A DNA stretch of 64,000 nucleotides from Micromussa lordhowensis (GCA_964020085.1 OZ026600.1:27221783-27285782); one strand, 5' to 3'; positions 50,901-52,758 are shown, counted from the stretch's first letter. Numbers and translations are program-made. The notes: generated from the sequence alone by a model not told the origin.

Positions 50901-52758
50901 ATTGCCACACGGTTTGCCGTCTTCGATCCAGCAAGGTGAAGTGTTCATGATTCGTGTGCTGATGAGTTTCCGCCGATTATTTGGTTTGATAACCGGTTAC
51001 AGTTTTGTAGGAAATTTCTCTGGACTCCAAGAACCTCGCTATCGTTGGCTGATTCCGCCCCTTCAAAATATCTATTCTTCTACGACTTCTAAGCATTATG
51101 GTTGGGTTTCTTAGTCTTCCAAATAGTACAGGTGTCTGGATTCAAACACCCGTTAAGTAATGGTAATAGGACTGAGTGGAGTCCAATAGGCCCTTTGCAG
51201 GATCCGGTCACATGGTACGGAATAAATTACGCTGGGACGCAAATGACGCAGTGGGACTTTCAAAACAAAGGAACTCGTACCAGTCCAGCCCGACTTTCCT
51301 TTGTTTTGAAAGTCCCACTGCGTCATTTTCGTCCCAGCGTAATTTATTCCGTACCATGTGACCGGATTCTGCAAAGGGCGTATTCGGTCTGTAATCAAAC
51401 AAGTGATAACAAAATCGGTCAATCGCGCAGCGGGAGTCCGCTTTGTCTATCAGATTTCACGGTAACGATCGTTTCCGGTAATGTGTCGTTACCGTGATTC
51501 CGATATAACGAAACCGAAAAACCGTTCGCTACACACATCTTTAGCCTTGCCGATCAAAATTCAGTGTGAAACGTTTTTCCCTGTTTCAATTCTCAAGAAG
51601 TATAGTAATTTCTTTCATTAGCACTCCAATTATGTATGAAACCAAAACGTTGTTTCACGTCACCCGTCCGCTATGTTGTATCGATCCCAGAGTGCATTGT
51701 ATGGTATGTGCAATGCAGTGTGGGACAGATTTAAGATGGCGGACGAACAGCTGAGCTACAATTTTTGGTTTTCATCCCAGCAATCTGTTTGCATGGCATC
51801 CAATACGAAGAAGAAGAAAAAGTACTGAAAGTTGACTTTATATAATTAAAAAACCTTTGGGAAGAGGTAACTTTGTACTGTTGTCGAACTGTTTCCCAGT
51901 TTCGGAGAACATCGCGTTGTTTATAAGCTTAAACATTAAGATTCATGCCACATATATAGTGTTTCATTTTCATACCATTTTCGTTTTCTTTTATTTGTGT
52001 CGAAATCGAACATGATATTTTGTCACAAAAATTCTCCGTTACCGATCGTGTGCCATGATCACTGGACAAGGAACCGAAAAAGTGTTACTGATGAAAATTG
52101 AAATCCTAGGGCTTGTTGCCACGAGTATAATTGCAGATCAAATTGGACGACACAAAGTTCTATTATCAATTAATCATAAAAATTACAATTTCCAAGAAAA
52201 GAATAGCCAAGTTATTAAAGAAAGGGAAAATTTGCATTAACATACTTACAAAGGAGGCTTAAATTGTTTAATGTCGCTCTGAAATTGAGATTAGGAGTTT
52301 TTTTAAACCAATCACAATCGAGGAAATTGTAATTTTTATGATTAGTTTGGTTACATGACCGGGCAAGTGAATGGAAACATCTGAAGAGTTGACCCACTGC
52401 AGTTCCTCTTTGATACATTGTCTTACATGAAACCCTTCTCGACTTCTTTTTAATAGACCAATTTCGATATATTAAATTTCAGCCTTAAACAATGGACCTC
52501 AGCACGAGGCTCTGGGGAATAACTACAGAGTTTATGGGGTTTATTCCCCAGAGCCTTGTGCCGAGGTCTATTGTTTTAGGCTTAATTTTAATATATCGAA
52601 ATTGGTCTATTCCTCAGATATCATAGAAGCCGTCTCATCTTTTTCCCATAATTCTTTGTCCCATAGGTGGCATTCCTAGTCTACCCGTGATGCTTCAGGA
52701 CGTGGCTTATCTTCCGTTGGCAATGACTGCGGTACTGAGACTGCAGGCTCAGAGCTAG
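490..52758 (+). CDS. ANAPC1: Anaphase-promoting complex subunit 1 (APC1), 51 exons, 5' end off window
   Basis: APC1 is the large scaffold of the APC/C ubiquitin ligase, which marks securin and cyclins for destruction at mitosis. I joined 51 exons by GT-AG borders with matching phase at every junction; they total 4,417 nt, about 1,471 codons, ending in TAG at 52756-52758. Vertebrate APC1 has roughly 1,940 residues, so about the first 470 are upstream of the window. The order of recognisable segments follows animal APC1: the end of the N-terminal WD40-like half (exons 1-6), the middle domain (7-24), PC (proteasome/cyclosome) repeats (25-41) and the C-terminal domain (42-51). PC repeats are visible as AAILGVGLVYQGT, SLAAGLALGLVML and GATLALGLMFLKT. 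A candidate AATAAA lies at 53142-53147. Identity is recalled family knowledge; exon edges are read directly. Confidence 0.95.
642..823. mobile_element. pogo/Tigger-like MITE
   Basis: Terminal inverted repeats begin CAGTTGACTCTC and end GAGAGTTGACTG, flanked by TA on both sides (640-641, 824-825). This is the expected form of a short non-autonomous Tc1/mariner-superfamily element. No transposase is encoded. Confidence 0.65.
1005..1164. repeat. Foldback element in intron 2
   Basis: Ends GTTGTAGGTCAAAATGAAAT and its reverse complement; the inner arms pair around AATAATTAGGGTTA near 1100. No coding content. Confidence 0.7.
1226..1310 (+). CDS. ANAPC1: ANAPC1 exon 2
   Basis: Reads GVQFTQGGDCLEF; the first base completes an Arg codon with exon 1. 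Acceptor ttgcag, donor gtacat. Confidence 0.85.
1657..1722 (+). CDS. ANAPC1: ANAPC1 exon 3
   Basis: Reads MLVLEPNYTLVIYSG, the last propeller blade, which is strongly conserved in animal APC1. 66 nt, phase 0 at both ends. Confidence 0.92.
1723..2629. other. Intron 3 left part, no recognisable content
   Basis: AT-rich intron sequence with several ACATGTA words. No gene or repeat structure was recognised. Confidence 0.5.
2890..3300 (-). pseudogene. Inverted pieces of the same Penelope-like protein
   Basis: On minus, 3300 to about 3140 encodes VDDTFCLFNNEQDALMFF of the RT palm, then the reading jumps at about 3130 to the GIY-YIG tail (GETTRHLCTRVRAHL), nearly identical to the forward copy. Frames differ across the junction, so no intact protein is possible. 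Confidence 0.8.
3306..4139 (+). CDS. Penelope-like retroelement protein, RT C-terminus plus GIY-YIG nuclease (partial)
   Basis: 277 codons. Residues about 1-120 are the thumb side of a Penelope-type reverse transcriptase (SFLDILL, VYRKKTFTG). Residues about 181-260 hold the GIY-YIG nuclease fold with SYIGETSRHLCTRVREHL. The N-terminal fingers and palm are missing from this strand; the palm with YVDD lies inverted just upstream. The ATG is simply the first Met after the inversion point, so this is a dead 5'-truncated fragment and not a full gene. Confidence 0.85.
   Translation: MEKEIDKKLSFLDILLDNNLPSIITSVYRKKTFTGLLTNYFSFAPLNYKLGLVRTLLDRVYKINNTWVGFHLDVKKLIFLLRKNCFPSWVIDKIIHRYLSKKMNPSLTGQNVSSNSGETSTHFYKVPYVGQFSKIAQTKLGQLIKRYCKADLDIKLVFSTFKLRNMFSVKDSVPQGLRSRVVYKFLCAGFNASYIGETSRHLCTRVREHLLSDKSLHVYRHLQSSRACHDSCATECFTILDSAASKFQIKIKEALHSKWENPILNQQLRHLDLSLSF
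4298..4324 (+). ncRNA. Hammerhead-ribozyme-like motif in Penelope tail
   Basis: CTGAAGA, a stem GACAT-GAGA-ATGTC, then GAAAC resemble the CUGANGA / stem II / GAAA core. Penelope-like elements are known to carry such motifs. One extra T before the stem makes activity doubtful. An inverted copy lies at 2705-2731. Confidence 0.4.
4689..4763 (+). CDS. ANAPC1: ANAPC1 exon 4
   Basis: Reads VHLQMFPIIKVDESS; acceptor cttcag, donor gtaagc, phase 0 both ends. It lies beyond the Penelope insertion. Low sequence conservation here, so placement rests mainly on splice sites and phase. Confidence 0.7.
4924..4975 (+). CDS. ANAPC1: ANAPC1 exon 5
   Basis: Reads MLSFTSIQLNKSDVD; acceptor ctgcag, donor gtgcat, ends with one base of a split codon. 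Poorly conserved linker. Confidence 0.65.
5143..5231 (+). CDS. ANAPC1: ANAPC1 exon 6
   Basis: Reads GMRVTSLRDAVSTT, matching the segment with the IRDPV motif of vertebrate APC1. Donor gtaagg. Confidence 0.85.
5232..6054. other. Intron 6 left part, no gene seen
   Basis: Contains many ACATGTA words but no exon, RNA gene or clear inverted repeat. Confidence 0.5.
6217..6289 (-). tRNA. tRNA-like gene, copy 1, anticodon unclear
   Basis: 73 nt with a perfect 7-bp acceptor stem (GACCTCG/CGAGGTC), 4-bp D stem, 5-bp T stem (GTGGG/CCCAC), A box TAGCTCAGTCGG and B box GGTTCGATTCC. The anticodon arm is odd: a 4-bp stem CGGA/TCCG with an 8-nt loop AGATCAAA lacking U at position 33. No anticodon can be assigned safely (GAT would be Ile). 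Probably a Pol III repeat, not a translating tRNA. Confidence 0.55.
6514..6586 (-). tRNA. tRNA-like gene, copy 2, anticodon unclear
   Basis: Identical to copy 1 over all 73 nt, 297 bp to the right, with the same 8-nt anticodon loop. Confidence 0.55.
6735..6807 (+). tRNA. tRNA-like gene, copy 3, opposite strand, 5' edge altered
   Basis: Same sequence in inverted orientation. The 5' end reads ACCCTCG, so the acceptor stem loses a pair or two; the A and B boxes are intact. Confidence 0.5.
7084..7144 (+). CDS. ANAPC1: ANAPC1 exon 7
   Basis: Reads TDGSICRITLPML, matching the conserved NGSMVRITIP stretch. Ends with one base of a split codon. Confidence 0.9.
7624..7802 (+). CDS. ANAPC1: ANAPC1 exon 8
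   Basis: Reads GGEWTWFTLCVLDLMGY, the APC1 middle-domain segment. Acceptor acttag, donor gtaaat. The second longest exon in the window. Confidence 0.93.
8519..8584 (+). CDS. ANAPC1: ANAPC1 exon 9
   Basis: Reads PAAKKSKTQAEDN, the Lys-rich then acidic loop known in APC1 before the W-E-x-L motif. Phase 0 both ends. Confidence 0.85.
8816..8937 (+). CDS. ANAPC1: ANAPC1 exon 10
   Basis: Reads AWEMLMNSALHQD, matching the conserved DWEYLLNSDYHQ region. Donor gtaagt; ends with two bases of a Gln codon completed by exon 11. Confidence 0.9.
9500..9569 (+). CDS. ANAPC1: ANAPC1 exon 11
   Basis: Reads YIPSILFAWHLIYE, a near match to the conserved HIPAIFFVLHLVYE segment. Its donor is followed 95 bp later by Gypsy element G1. 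Confidence 0.95.
9665..9832 (+). repeat. G1 5' LTR
   Basis: Begins TGTGAGGGAACT and ends CGTTACA (TG...CA). Contains AATAAA in ACGAATAAATACATG. Confidence 0.93.
9834..9850 (+). promoter_or_regulatory. G1 primer binding site
   Basis: TGGTGGCAGCGGTGG one base after the LTR, starting with TGG as needed to pair with a tRNA CCA end. Primer tRNA not assigned. Confidence 0.75.
9960..10973 (+). CDS. G1 gag polyprotein (capsid)
   Basis: 337 codons. Residues 1-60 look like a coiled coil; residues about 120-270 form a retrotransposon Gag capsid (WEDYKAQFEL, DQFIEAL). The CCHC knuckle expected near the C-terminus is not intact: CW remains, then TAA at 10971-10973 and more stops before pol, with relics in other frames. 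Decay has thus broken the gag-pol link. Gag would package element RNA in cytoplasmic particles. Confidence 0.85.
   Translation: MAKSPVPVGSSTPHSTGHNSDGTVDQVLNAITALSVGIEKQNSALEDRFSELSKRLDALETKQRDRHVTLATDHHKSDLPDLFGDPEEACFSALPAPLSPSPYRQLPQQREKPRVRPSPYNGSTSWEDYKAQFELVADLNQWDRRTKAAYLAVSLSGQAHKTQRTSYTDLVAALGSRFGTSNRTGMFRVSLRSRTRKPEETLPELAQAIWRLTRQAYPDATVSLRESIAKDQFIEALTDPELRWKVHQVKAVTLSEALDAAVEVEAFFSAEKQRSSKTKILQAVTSQRPGPTNATLRQEVHELKTMVQPLAQHPRGTPDTPPHGWQRTWTSPECWLS
11031..15035 (+). pseudogene. G1 pol polyprotein with one in-frame stop
   Basis: One frame of 1,335 codons including terminal stop, interrupted only by TAG at 13242-13244. The first part (737 residues) has protease DTG at residues 56-58, RT with YLDD at about 503-506 and RNase H up to CTDHGALKWL. 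The second part has the His/Cys zinc site (CDLCASRERPSC), the integrase DDE triad (LDILG, HSDQGRNF, GMIERF) and a GPY/F-type module (WEGPYLV). The stop falls at the end of RNase H, so integrase would not be made. No envelope gene. Confidence 0.9.
15106..15119 (+). promoter_or_regulatory. G1 polypurine tract
   Basis: Purine run with six consecutive G, directly before the 3' LTR; the site for plus-strand priming. Confidence 0.8.
15120..15287 (+). repeat. G1 3' LTR
   Basis: Same length as the 5' LTR (168 bp); about 8 substitutions, no indels. Confidence 0.93.
15288..15912. other. Intron 11 right part, no recognisable content
   Basis: No repeat or gene recognised after the G1 insertion. Confidence 0.45.
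15913..15983 (+). CDS. ANAPC1: ANAPC1 exon 12
   Basis: Reads DLKLNLLAKDSLYPLAQFL. The donor gtgagt was chosen over an upstream GT because it gives two bases that complete Val with exon 13. Confidence 0.92.
16157..16251 (+). CDS. ANAPC1: ANAPC1 exon 13
   Basis: Reads HPYVEYYYRDFPSL, a hallmark APC1 stretch. The next intron carries Gypsy element G2. Confidence 0.95.
16635..16829 (-). repeat. G2 3' LTR (left)
   Basis: Runs from TGTCGAAGCC to AATATTACA on plus. Confidence 0.9.
16966..20121 (-). pseudogene. G2 pol polyprotein with one in-frame stop
   Basis: One frame of 1,052 codons broken only by TAA at 18595-18597. Upstream: protease LDTGAQGNI, RT with ADD in GIADDIVICG, RNase H with QVDASSTGLG. 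Downstream: rest of RNase H (ESDHKPLEA), integrase zinc site (HASHQGIEK, CTICQEL), DDE core (GTDIF, RSDNGPHF, GFIES) and a Pro/Ser-rich tail. The true N-terminus lies upstream by frameshift; 20121 is a GTG. Confidence 0.9.
20157..21122 (-). CDS. G2 gag polyprotein
   Basis: 321 residues. The capsid-like part is residues about 10-170; two zinc knuckles follow, CPNCGLDHPLQPRKKC and CLNCQKENHWARVC, then an Arg-rich nucleic-acid-binding tail (residues about 245-290). No internal stop. Pol is in another frame and overlaps the gag end, so a programmed frameshift is expected; no slippery heptamer was identified with confidence. Confidence 0.9.
   Translation of the reverse strand: MATAAGFKTPEMNWDATDLRDELAKFKKYCVLIFSGPYSKKSPKEQATFILLWIGRQGLETYNSWTWTEAEDSTNPAKIWERFEKHVAPKVNHRLARYQLQQLRQKNDEFVDVFLTCCRNQATRCRFRDNDETDERLIEQLIFGTKHKKVQERLLEKGEQLTLDEAIDIARTYEATQSQMEELDGESNRDIHGMNENKSENKAKKCPNCGLDHPLQPRKKCPAYGSVCLNCQKENHWARVCRSRNQGGTRGRQRNRENPRSRHHSRSNDRRNRRRSASGKRRDGNRRELSDQFETITFESIAVDVIGPQAQPANEVQYLSP
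21178..21195 (-). promoter_or_regulatory. G2 primer binding site
   Basis: On minus, TGGTGTCAGGAGTAAAAG directly follows the 5' LTR. G3 has almost the same site. Confidence 0.7.
21196..21392 (-). repeat. G2 5' LTR (right)
   Basis: Runs from TGTCGAAACG to AATATTACA on plus; it is the upstream LTR because the element reads on minus. Confidence 0.9.
21898..21983 (+). CDS. ANAPC1: ANAPC1 exon 14
   Basis: Reads DEPPSIIQWLYKFL; acceptor tttcag, donor gtgagc. Confidence 0.93.
22151..22207 (+). CDS. ANAPC1: ANAPC1 exon 15
   Basis: Reads VASFPLLPGMTRN; 57 nt, phase 0 both ends. Confidence 0.88.
22304..22388 (+). CDS. ANAPC1: ANAPC1 exon 16
   Basis: Reads LYSLFIPMGDGSHL. The acceptor is a weak cgaag; phase and homology support it. 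Confidence 0.75.
22866..23024. repeat. Foldback element, family TAGACCA-c
   Basis: Left AGGCCACTTTCGATAAATT pairs with right TATATCGAAAGTGGTCTATT; the inner arms hold CAGCTTG and CAAGCTG and the GAGGC/GCCTC block. In ANAPC1 intron 16. Confidence 0.75.
23247..23304 (+). CDS. ANAPC1: ANAPC1 exon 17
   Basis: Reads ERNNAFKESFVTL. A NAG/NAG acceptor (gcag or gcagaag) could shift the start by three bases without changing the frame. Confidence 0.82.
23481..23527 (+). CDS. ANAPC1: ANAPC1 exon 18 (47 nt)
   Basis: Reads ANKVVAFLADR, matching the ERLVVWMTNVG helix. This short exon is needed to reconcile the phases of exons 17 and 19. Confidence 0.85.
23801..23840. repeat. Short perfect hairpin
   Basis: CTCCCTAACCAATCA, a 6-nt loop, then its perfect complement. 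Intron 18. Confidence 0.7.
24140..24500 (-). mobile_element. LINE 3' end fragment
   Basis: On minus, about 24400-24279 reads SGTSLWNDFPEEHH and ends in TAA, resembling the C-terminal end of a CR1/L2-type LINE ORF2, followed by a short AT-rich tail. The rest of the element is missing. Confidence 0.5.
24575..24697 (+). CDS. ANAPC1: ANAPC1 exon 19
   Basis: Reads CLPFGVTVPIREAL, nearly identical in animals. Acceptor acaag, donor gtgagt. Confidence 0.95.
24962..25029 (+). CDS. ANAPC1: ANAPC1 exon 20
   Basis: Reads REDLASMLLTDATK, the G-R-x-D-L segment that follows. Confidence 0.9.
25237..25417. repeat. Foldback element, family TAGACCA-d
   Basis: Ends GCAATTGACCACAAGTTTCT and GAAACTTGTGGTCTATTGC; about 85-bp arms meet at CTGCGGCTCG. 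A one-sided relative is at 50535-50661. Intron 20. Confidence 0.85.
25418..26519. other. Intron 20 middle, decayed repeats
   Basis: Short direct repeats of GAGACCTAGCAA-type near 25975-26015 and a weak inverted repeat near 26110-26250. No gene seen. Confidence 0.4.
26520..26699. repeat. Foldback element in intron 20
   Basis: CAATAGCCTTCGTTTGG pairs with the right end (CCAAATGGAGGCTATTG) with one or two mismatches; the arms meet in TCAAGCTTTGCTCTTGG. Confidence 0.8.
26816..26869 (+). CDS. ANAPC1: ANAPC1 exon 21
   Basis: Reads EGEIDDGFILDDE, the acidic DDG loop. Acceptor aacaag, donor gttagt. Confidence 0.85.
26998..27104 (+). CDS. ANAPC1: ANAPC1 exon 22
   Basis: Reads KDLRVQEIRRLLQSSKP, one of the most conserved APC1 stretches. 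Ends with two bases of a split codon. Confidence 0.96.
27816..27893 (+). CDS. ANAPC1: ANAPC1 exon 23
   Basis: Reads LLMMCKRTMALPVG. Acceptor ttccag at 27811-27815 rather than the later ttcag; only the former keeps phase and adds SDHDFIQ. Confidence 0.95.
28094..28207. repeat. AACAATTAT foldback, copy 1
   Basis: Starts AACAATTATCC, ends GGATAATTGTT, with GATATTCCGCG arms. Intron 23. Confidence 0.8.
28290..28379 (+). CDS. ANAPC1: ANAPC1 exon 24
   Basis: Reads PIPPLDLTGRAPP, a conserved linker before the PC repeats. Confidence 0.95.
   Translation, partial: GNVYYGYFSSGFNRNSTHPSLGSDRKGSS
28498..28610. repeat. Half copy of the TTTCCGAGTTAC foldback
   Basis: Shares CATTTCCGAGTTACCTTG and GAACCTGTAGGGAACGCATT with the full element at 41751-41906; the right terminal part is missing and LINE sequence follows. 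Confidence 0.65.
28611..28904 (+). pseudogene. LINE reverse transcriptase fragment
   Basis: Reads SDLDAVQRWASSNKMFIN, then KTKSLIVHGK and SSYKTLGVVIDSQMNYE, the region after the RT palm in CR1/Jockey-like LINEs. No catalytic FADD is present and both sides are lost. Dead fragment in ANAPC1 intron 24. Confidence 0.8.
29111..29222 (+). CDS. ANAPC1: ANAPC1 exon 25
   Basis: Reads MWPQFHNGVATGLRIA, the first PC-repeat helix. Confidence 0.96.
29321..29430. repeat. CAGT tetranucleotide microsatellite
   Basis: About 25 CAGT units, pure in the centre, with alternating CAATCAGT at the right. Open frames through it are low-complexity artefacts. Confidence 0.95.
30053..30193 (+). CDS. ANAPC1: ANAPC1 exon 26
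   Basis: Reads STWIVYNKPK then GFLMALGLNGHL; PC repeat. 141 nt, phase 0. Confidence 0.97.
30475..30652. repeat. Foldback element, family TAGACCA-b
   Basis: TTAATAGACCATTTCCGAGTT against the right end TTAAATGGCCTATT, with the CATATGAAAATGAG arms inside. Intron 26. Confidence 0.8.
30844..30893 (+). CDS. ANAPC1: ANAPC1 exon 27
   Basis: Reads HELTTVGLLLGTAAAK; PC repeat, 50 nt. Confidence 0.95.
30987..31141. repeat. AGAGCGGTTTTCAATTGAG MITE, copy 1
   Basis: AGAGCAGTTTTCAATTGAGTG at left, CTGAAATCCGCTCT at right. A second copy at 47601-48124 carries a SINE. Intron 27. Confidence 0.65.
31694..31878 (+). CDS. ANAPC1: ANAPC1 exon 28
   Basis: Reads HIDALLPPTSAELDLP and VAAILGVGLVYQGTA; PC repeats. 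Longest exon in the window (185 nt). Confidence 0.97.
31879..32841. other. Intron 28 left part, nothing recognised
   Basis: No exon, RNA gene or clear transposon seen; a weak inverted repeat surrounds GTGCACGGTC near 32210-32305. Confidence 0.4.
32842..33325 (+). mobile_element. tRNA-derived SINE, copy A (interrupted)
   Basis: Head with Pol III boxes (GTCATAGTTAGTGCGCT, GGGTTCGAGTTCTGG), then the core TTCTTGGGCAAGACACTTAA and the tail GATGGACTAGCATCCCATCC. About 235 bp of unrelated DNA splits it at 33000-33235. The core resembles deeply conserved animal SINE domains (Nin-DC-like; recalled, not tested). Confidence 0.7.
33434..33525 (+). CDS. ANAPC1: ANAPC1 exon 29
   Basis: Reads RESYSLAAGLALGLVML; PC repeat. 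Confidence 0.96.
33956..34042 (+). CDS. ANAPC1: ANAPC1 exon 30
   Basis: Reads ADQLYHYMVGGQT; phase 0 both ends. Confidence 0.95.
34270..34446 (-). mobile_element. tRNA-Ser-derived SINE, copy 1
   Basis: On minus the head (34446-34375) reads GTGGCCGAGTGGTT with an anticodon loop TTTGAAA, fitting Ser (TGA). The body ends with the CCAGTTGGGATTCTTAA motif. Intron 30. Confidence 0.7.
34639..34686 (+). CDS. ANAPC1: ANAPC1 exon 31
   Basis: Reads KEKFKSPSYQIK; 48 nt, phase 0. Confidence 0.95.
35141..35256. repeat. AACAATTAT foldback, copy 2
   Basis: AACAATTATTCCACTCGCGC and its complement; arms GGATATGAGATGAT. Intron 31. Confidence 0.85.
35558..35640 (+). CDS. ANAPC1: ANAPC1 exon 32
   Basis: Reads GPGATLALGLMFLKTNN; PC repeat. 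Confidence 0.96.
35877..36050 (+). mobile_element. tRNA-Ser-derived SINE, copy 2
   Basis: Head with TTCGAGTGGTTAGGGCGCT, loop CTTGAAA (TGA) and B box GGGCTCAAGCC; body ends CCTCCAGTTGGAATTTTTAA. Same family as 34270-34446, opposite orientation. Intron 32. Confidence 0.7.
36638..36716 (+). CDS. ANAPC1: ANAPC1 exon 33
   Basis: Reads DAPDTQFLLDFIRPDFL; acceptor cttag, donor gtgagt. Confidence 0.96.
36919..37540 (+). repeat. Tandem duplication unit 1 (broken exon 34)
   Basis: Segment A (about 36919-37172, intron plus broken exon), an inserted patch with GGATAGCG repeats (37173-37285), and segment C (about 37290-37540). A and C recur in the same order in unit 2. Confidence 0.85.
37110..37172 (+). 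pseudogene. ANAPC1: Broken upstream copy of ANAPC1 exon 34
   Basis: The first 63 of the 75 nt of exon 34 occur here with an intact acceptor (tgtgtag) and SRGLIMWDSIYPS. After the codons for WVES the sequence jumps into unrelated repeat DNA, so the last four codons and the GT donor are missing. It is the 5' member of a tandem duplication whose 3' member, at 37734-37808, is complete. If spliced in by mistake it would give a truncated protein. Confidence 0.85.
37734..37808 (+). CDS. ANAPC1: ANAPC1 exon 34 (functional copy)
   Basis: Reads SRGLIMWDSIYPS and ends HIPA with donor gtaaga; 75 nt, phase 0. It is the 3' copy of the duplicated segment and the only one with both splice sites. Confidence 0.95.
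37932..38175. repeat. Foldback element, family TAGACCA-a, copy 1
   Basis: CAATAGACCATTTTACAGTTG against CAACTGTAAAATGGCCTATTG; inner arms GGCTGGAGTTGACCTTG and AAGGTCACCTCCAGCC. Confidence 0.88.
38446..38562. repeat. AACAATTAT foldback, copy 3
   Basis: AACAATTATTCCATTCGCG with complementary right end; arms as in copy 2. Confidence 0.85.
39172..39245 (+). CDS. ANAPC1: ANAPC1 exon 35
   Basis: Reads IIRQCDSSAAGIEAV then DMDLESL. Divergent loop but correct phase. Confidence 0.88.
39735..39940. repeat. Foldback element in intron 35
   Basis: ATATCTTTTGTCCACATTCG pairs with CGGATGTGGATAAAAGTCGTGATAT; inner arm AAAAACTGTAAACCGCG. Confidence 0.8.
40195..40285 (+). CDS. ANAPC1: ANAPC1 exon 36
   Basis: Reads NIIAGCCMAMGLRFAGS; PC repeat. 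Confidence 0.96.
40451..40575. repeat. ATT/ATC/AGC trinucleotide repeat
   Basis: About 40 trinucleotides of TTA/TCA/GCA type; the translated poly-Ile/Met frame is an artefact. Confidence 0.95.
40576..40819. repeat. CATAAAAATTACAATTT inverted-repeat MITE, copy 1
   Basis: Termini CATAAAAATTACAATTT and ATTGTAATTTTTATG. Second copy at 52175-52340. Confidence 0.7.
41124..41177 (+). CDS. ANAPC1: ANAPC1 exon 37
   Basis: Reads YTKHCKDLLNSSA; 54 nt, phase 0. Confidence 0.85.
41751..41906. repeat. Foldback element, family TAGACCA-b, copy 2
   Basis: AATAGACCATTTCCGAGTTAC against CTCGGAAGTGGCCTATT. Confidence 0.8.
42008..42064 (+). CDS. ANAPC1: ANAPC1 exon 38
   Basis: Reads ETCLNTILLSLAM; PC repeat, phase 0. 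Confidence 0.94.
42377..42513 (+). CDS. ANAPC1: ANAPC1 exon 39
   Basis: Reads VMAGTGNLEVLR, HMAVHMAIGLLFLGGG. PC repeat; the antisense strand has a long open frame here that is only a shadow. Confidence 0.97.
42962..43040. repeat. AACAATTAT foldback, copy 4, collapsed
   Basis: Left arm up to GATTATAGCC, then the end of the right arm CATATCCAACAAGCGCGAGTGG; the middle is deleted. The preceding 42780-42960 stretch matches that before copy 2 (34975-35140), so flanks were copied too. Confidence 0.7.
43247..43333 (+). CDS. ANAPC1: ANAPC1 exon 40
   Basis: Reads GPSIAALICAFYPRFP, the S-I-A-A-L segment; acceptor ctgcag, donor gtaata. Confidence 0.96.
43595..43712 (+). CDS. ANAPC1: ANAPC1 exon 41
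   Basis: Reads YHLQAFRHLYVLASEPR. This exon and its upstream intron are the source of the antisense copy at 53303-53501. Confidence 0.97.
43860..44235. repeat. Degenerate CACGCACTCCTGTTTCCCTA repeats and hairpin
   Basis: The motif recurs near 43890, 43910, 44188 and 44210. A hairpin TCGTCACGCAATCCTCT / AGAGGAATGCGTGACGA spans about 43972-44020. Intron 41. Confidence 0.6.
44500..44577 (+). CDS. ANAPC1: ANAPC1 exon 42
   Basis: Reads LTAPCILPELQLIKK; phase 0 both ends. Confidence 0.93.
44668..45182. repeat. Nested 515-bp palindrome
   Basis: Outer arms about 135 bp (CAAACACGGGAGACAGTGTTT with its near complement), inner arms TGAATTATTAATGAGTTT / AAACTCATTAATAATTCA. Each outer arm is itself partly self-complementary (ATCCAAAC...GTTTGGAT). 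Intron 42. Confidence 0.8.
45391..45458 (+). CDS. ANAPC1: ANAPC1 exon 43
   Basis: Reads IRVSGLRYWPVTID; the G-x-RYW motif is conserved. Confidence 0.92.
45573..45648 (+). CDS. ANAPC1: ANAPC1 exon 44
   Basis: Reads GTLFVKRRTGFLTYADDP, matching GVLYVKLRAGQLSYKEDP of vertebrates. Confidence 0.94.
45795..46037. repeat. Foldback element, family TAGACCA-a, copy 2
   Basis: Same family as 37932-38175; the left end is mutated to AGTCTATTTTACAG, the right is CTGTAAAATGGTCCATT. Intron 44. Confidence 0.8.
46737..46784 (+). CDS. ANAPC1: ANAPC1 exon 45
   Basis: Reads NILAKTFAAQTNQ; 48 nt, phase 0. Confidence 0.85.
47298..47384 (+). CDS. ANAPC1: ANAPC1 exon 46
   Basis: Reads SFSSDPNLIALAEL, matching FTSDPALLSFAEYF. 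Confidence 0.93.
47601..48124. repeat. AGAGCGGTTTT MITE copy 2, split by a SINE
   Basis: Left terminus AGAGCGGTTTTCAATTGAG, right terminus CAATTTAAAACCGCTCT. The SINE at 47835-48100 lies inside. Confidence 0.7.
47835..48100 (+). mobile_element. tRNA-derived SINE, copy B
   Basis: Same family as 32842-33325: head GGTGGCCTCGTGGTTAGTGC, core TTCTTGAGCAAGACACTTGA, tail GATGTACTAGCATCCCGTAC. Uninterrupted. Confidence 0.75.
48211..48306 (+). CDS. ANAPC1: ANAPC1 exon 47
   Basis: Reads SSFIASALVETVTEEKPE; acceptor ttgaag, phase 0. Confidence 0.9.
48307..49420. other. Intron 47, nothing recognised
   Basis: 1.1 kb with short open frames on both strands but no family similarity or strong repeat. Confidence 0.4.
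49421..49534 (+). CDS. ANAPC1: ANAPC1 exon 48
   Basis: Reads VWQMKLVLTFYRN, matching LWQIKLVLEFF; phase 0. Confidence 0.94.
49745..49977 (+). mobile_element. tRNA-derived SINE, copy C (3' part shortened)
   Basis: Head GCGTGGTGGCCTCAAGGTTA with B box GGGTTCGAGCCCTGG, core TTCTTGGGCAAGACACTTAA. The GATGGACTAGCATCC tail block is missing. Intron 48. Confidence 0.75.
50204..50279 (+). CDS. ANAPC1: ANAPC1 exon 49
   Basis: Reads NADFIEEYKFLLEE; acceptor catag, donor gtatta. Confidence 0.9.
50535..50661. repeat. One-sided relative of foldback TAGACCA-d
   Basis: GCAATAGACAACAAGTTTCT through the GAGCCGCAGGCGAGTGG centre, ending at GTTCTACC; the right arm is cut off. Confidence 0.7.
50807..50935 (+). 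CDS. ANAPC1: ANAPC1 exon 50
   Basis: Reads AVCCFAVYHDVPLP, matching the ACFLVYHSVPAP motif. Donor gtgaag. Confidence 0.92.
51185..51384. repeat. Near-perfect 200-bp foldback
   Basis: Arms of about 90 bp: CCGGTCACATGGTACGGAAT and its exact complement, with the GCGTCATTT core, around a small ACTCGTACCAGTCCAGCC loop. Very few mismatches, suggesting a young insertion. Intron 50. Confidence 0.9.
52175..52340. repeat. CATAAAAATTACAATTT MITE, copy 2
   Basis: CATAAAAATTACAATTTCC and GGAAATTGTAATTTTTATG termini. Intron 50. Confidence 0.75.
52452..52611. repeat. Foldback element, family TAGACCA-e
   Basis: AATAGACCAATTTCGATATA against TATATCGAAATTGGTCTATT, perfect; inner arms GAGGCTCTGGGGAATAA. It ends 56 bp before the last ANAPC1 exon. 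Confidence 0.92.
52667..52758 (+). CDS. ANAPC1: ANAPC1 last exon, stop codon TAG
   Basis: Reads GGIPSLPVMLQDVAYLPL and ends with TAG. The extreme C-terminus diverges from vertebrates, so the exon rests on acceptor, phase and length (30 codons, as expected). Confidence 0.8.

Noticed and set aside
50701..51114. 137-codon frame including exon 50
   Set aside because: Only 50807-50935 matches APC1; the rest is intron read-through.
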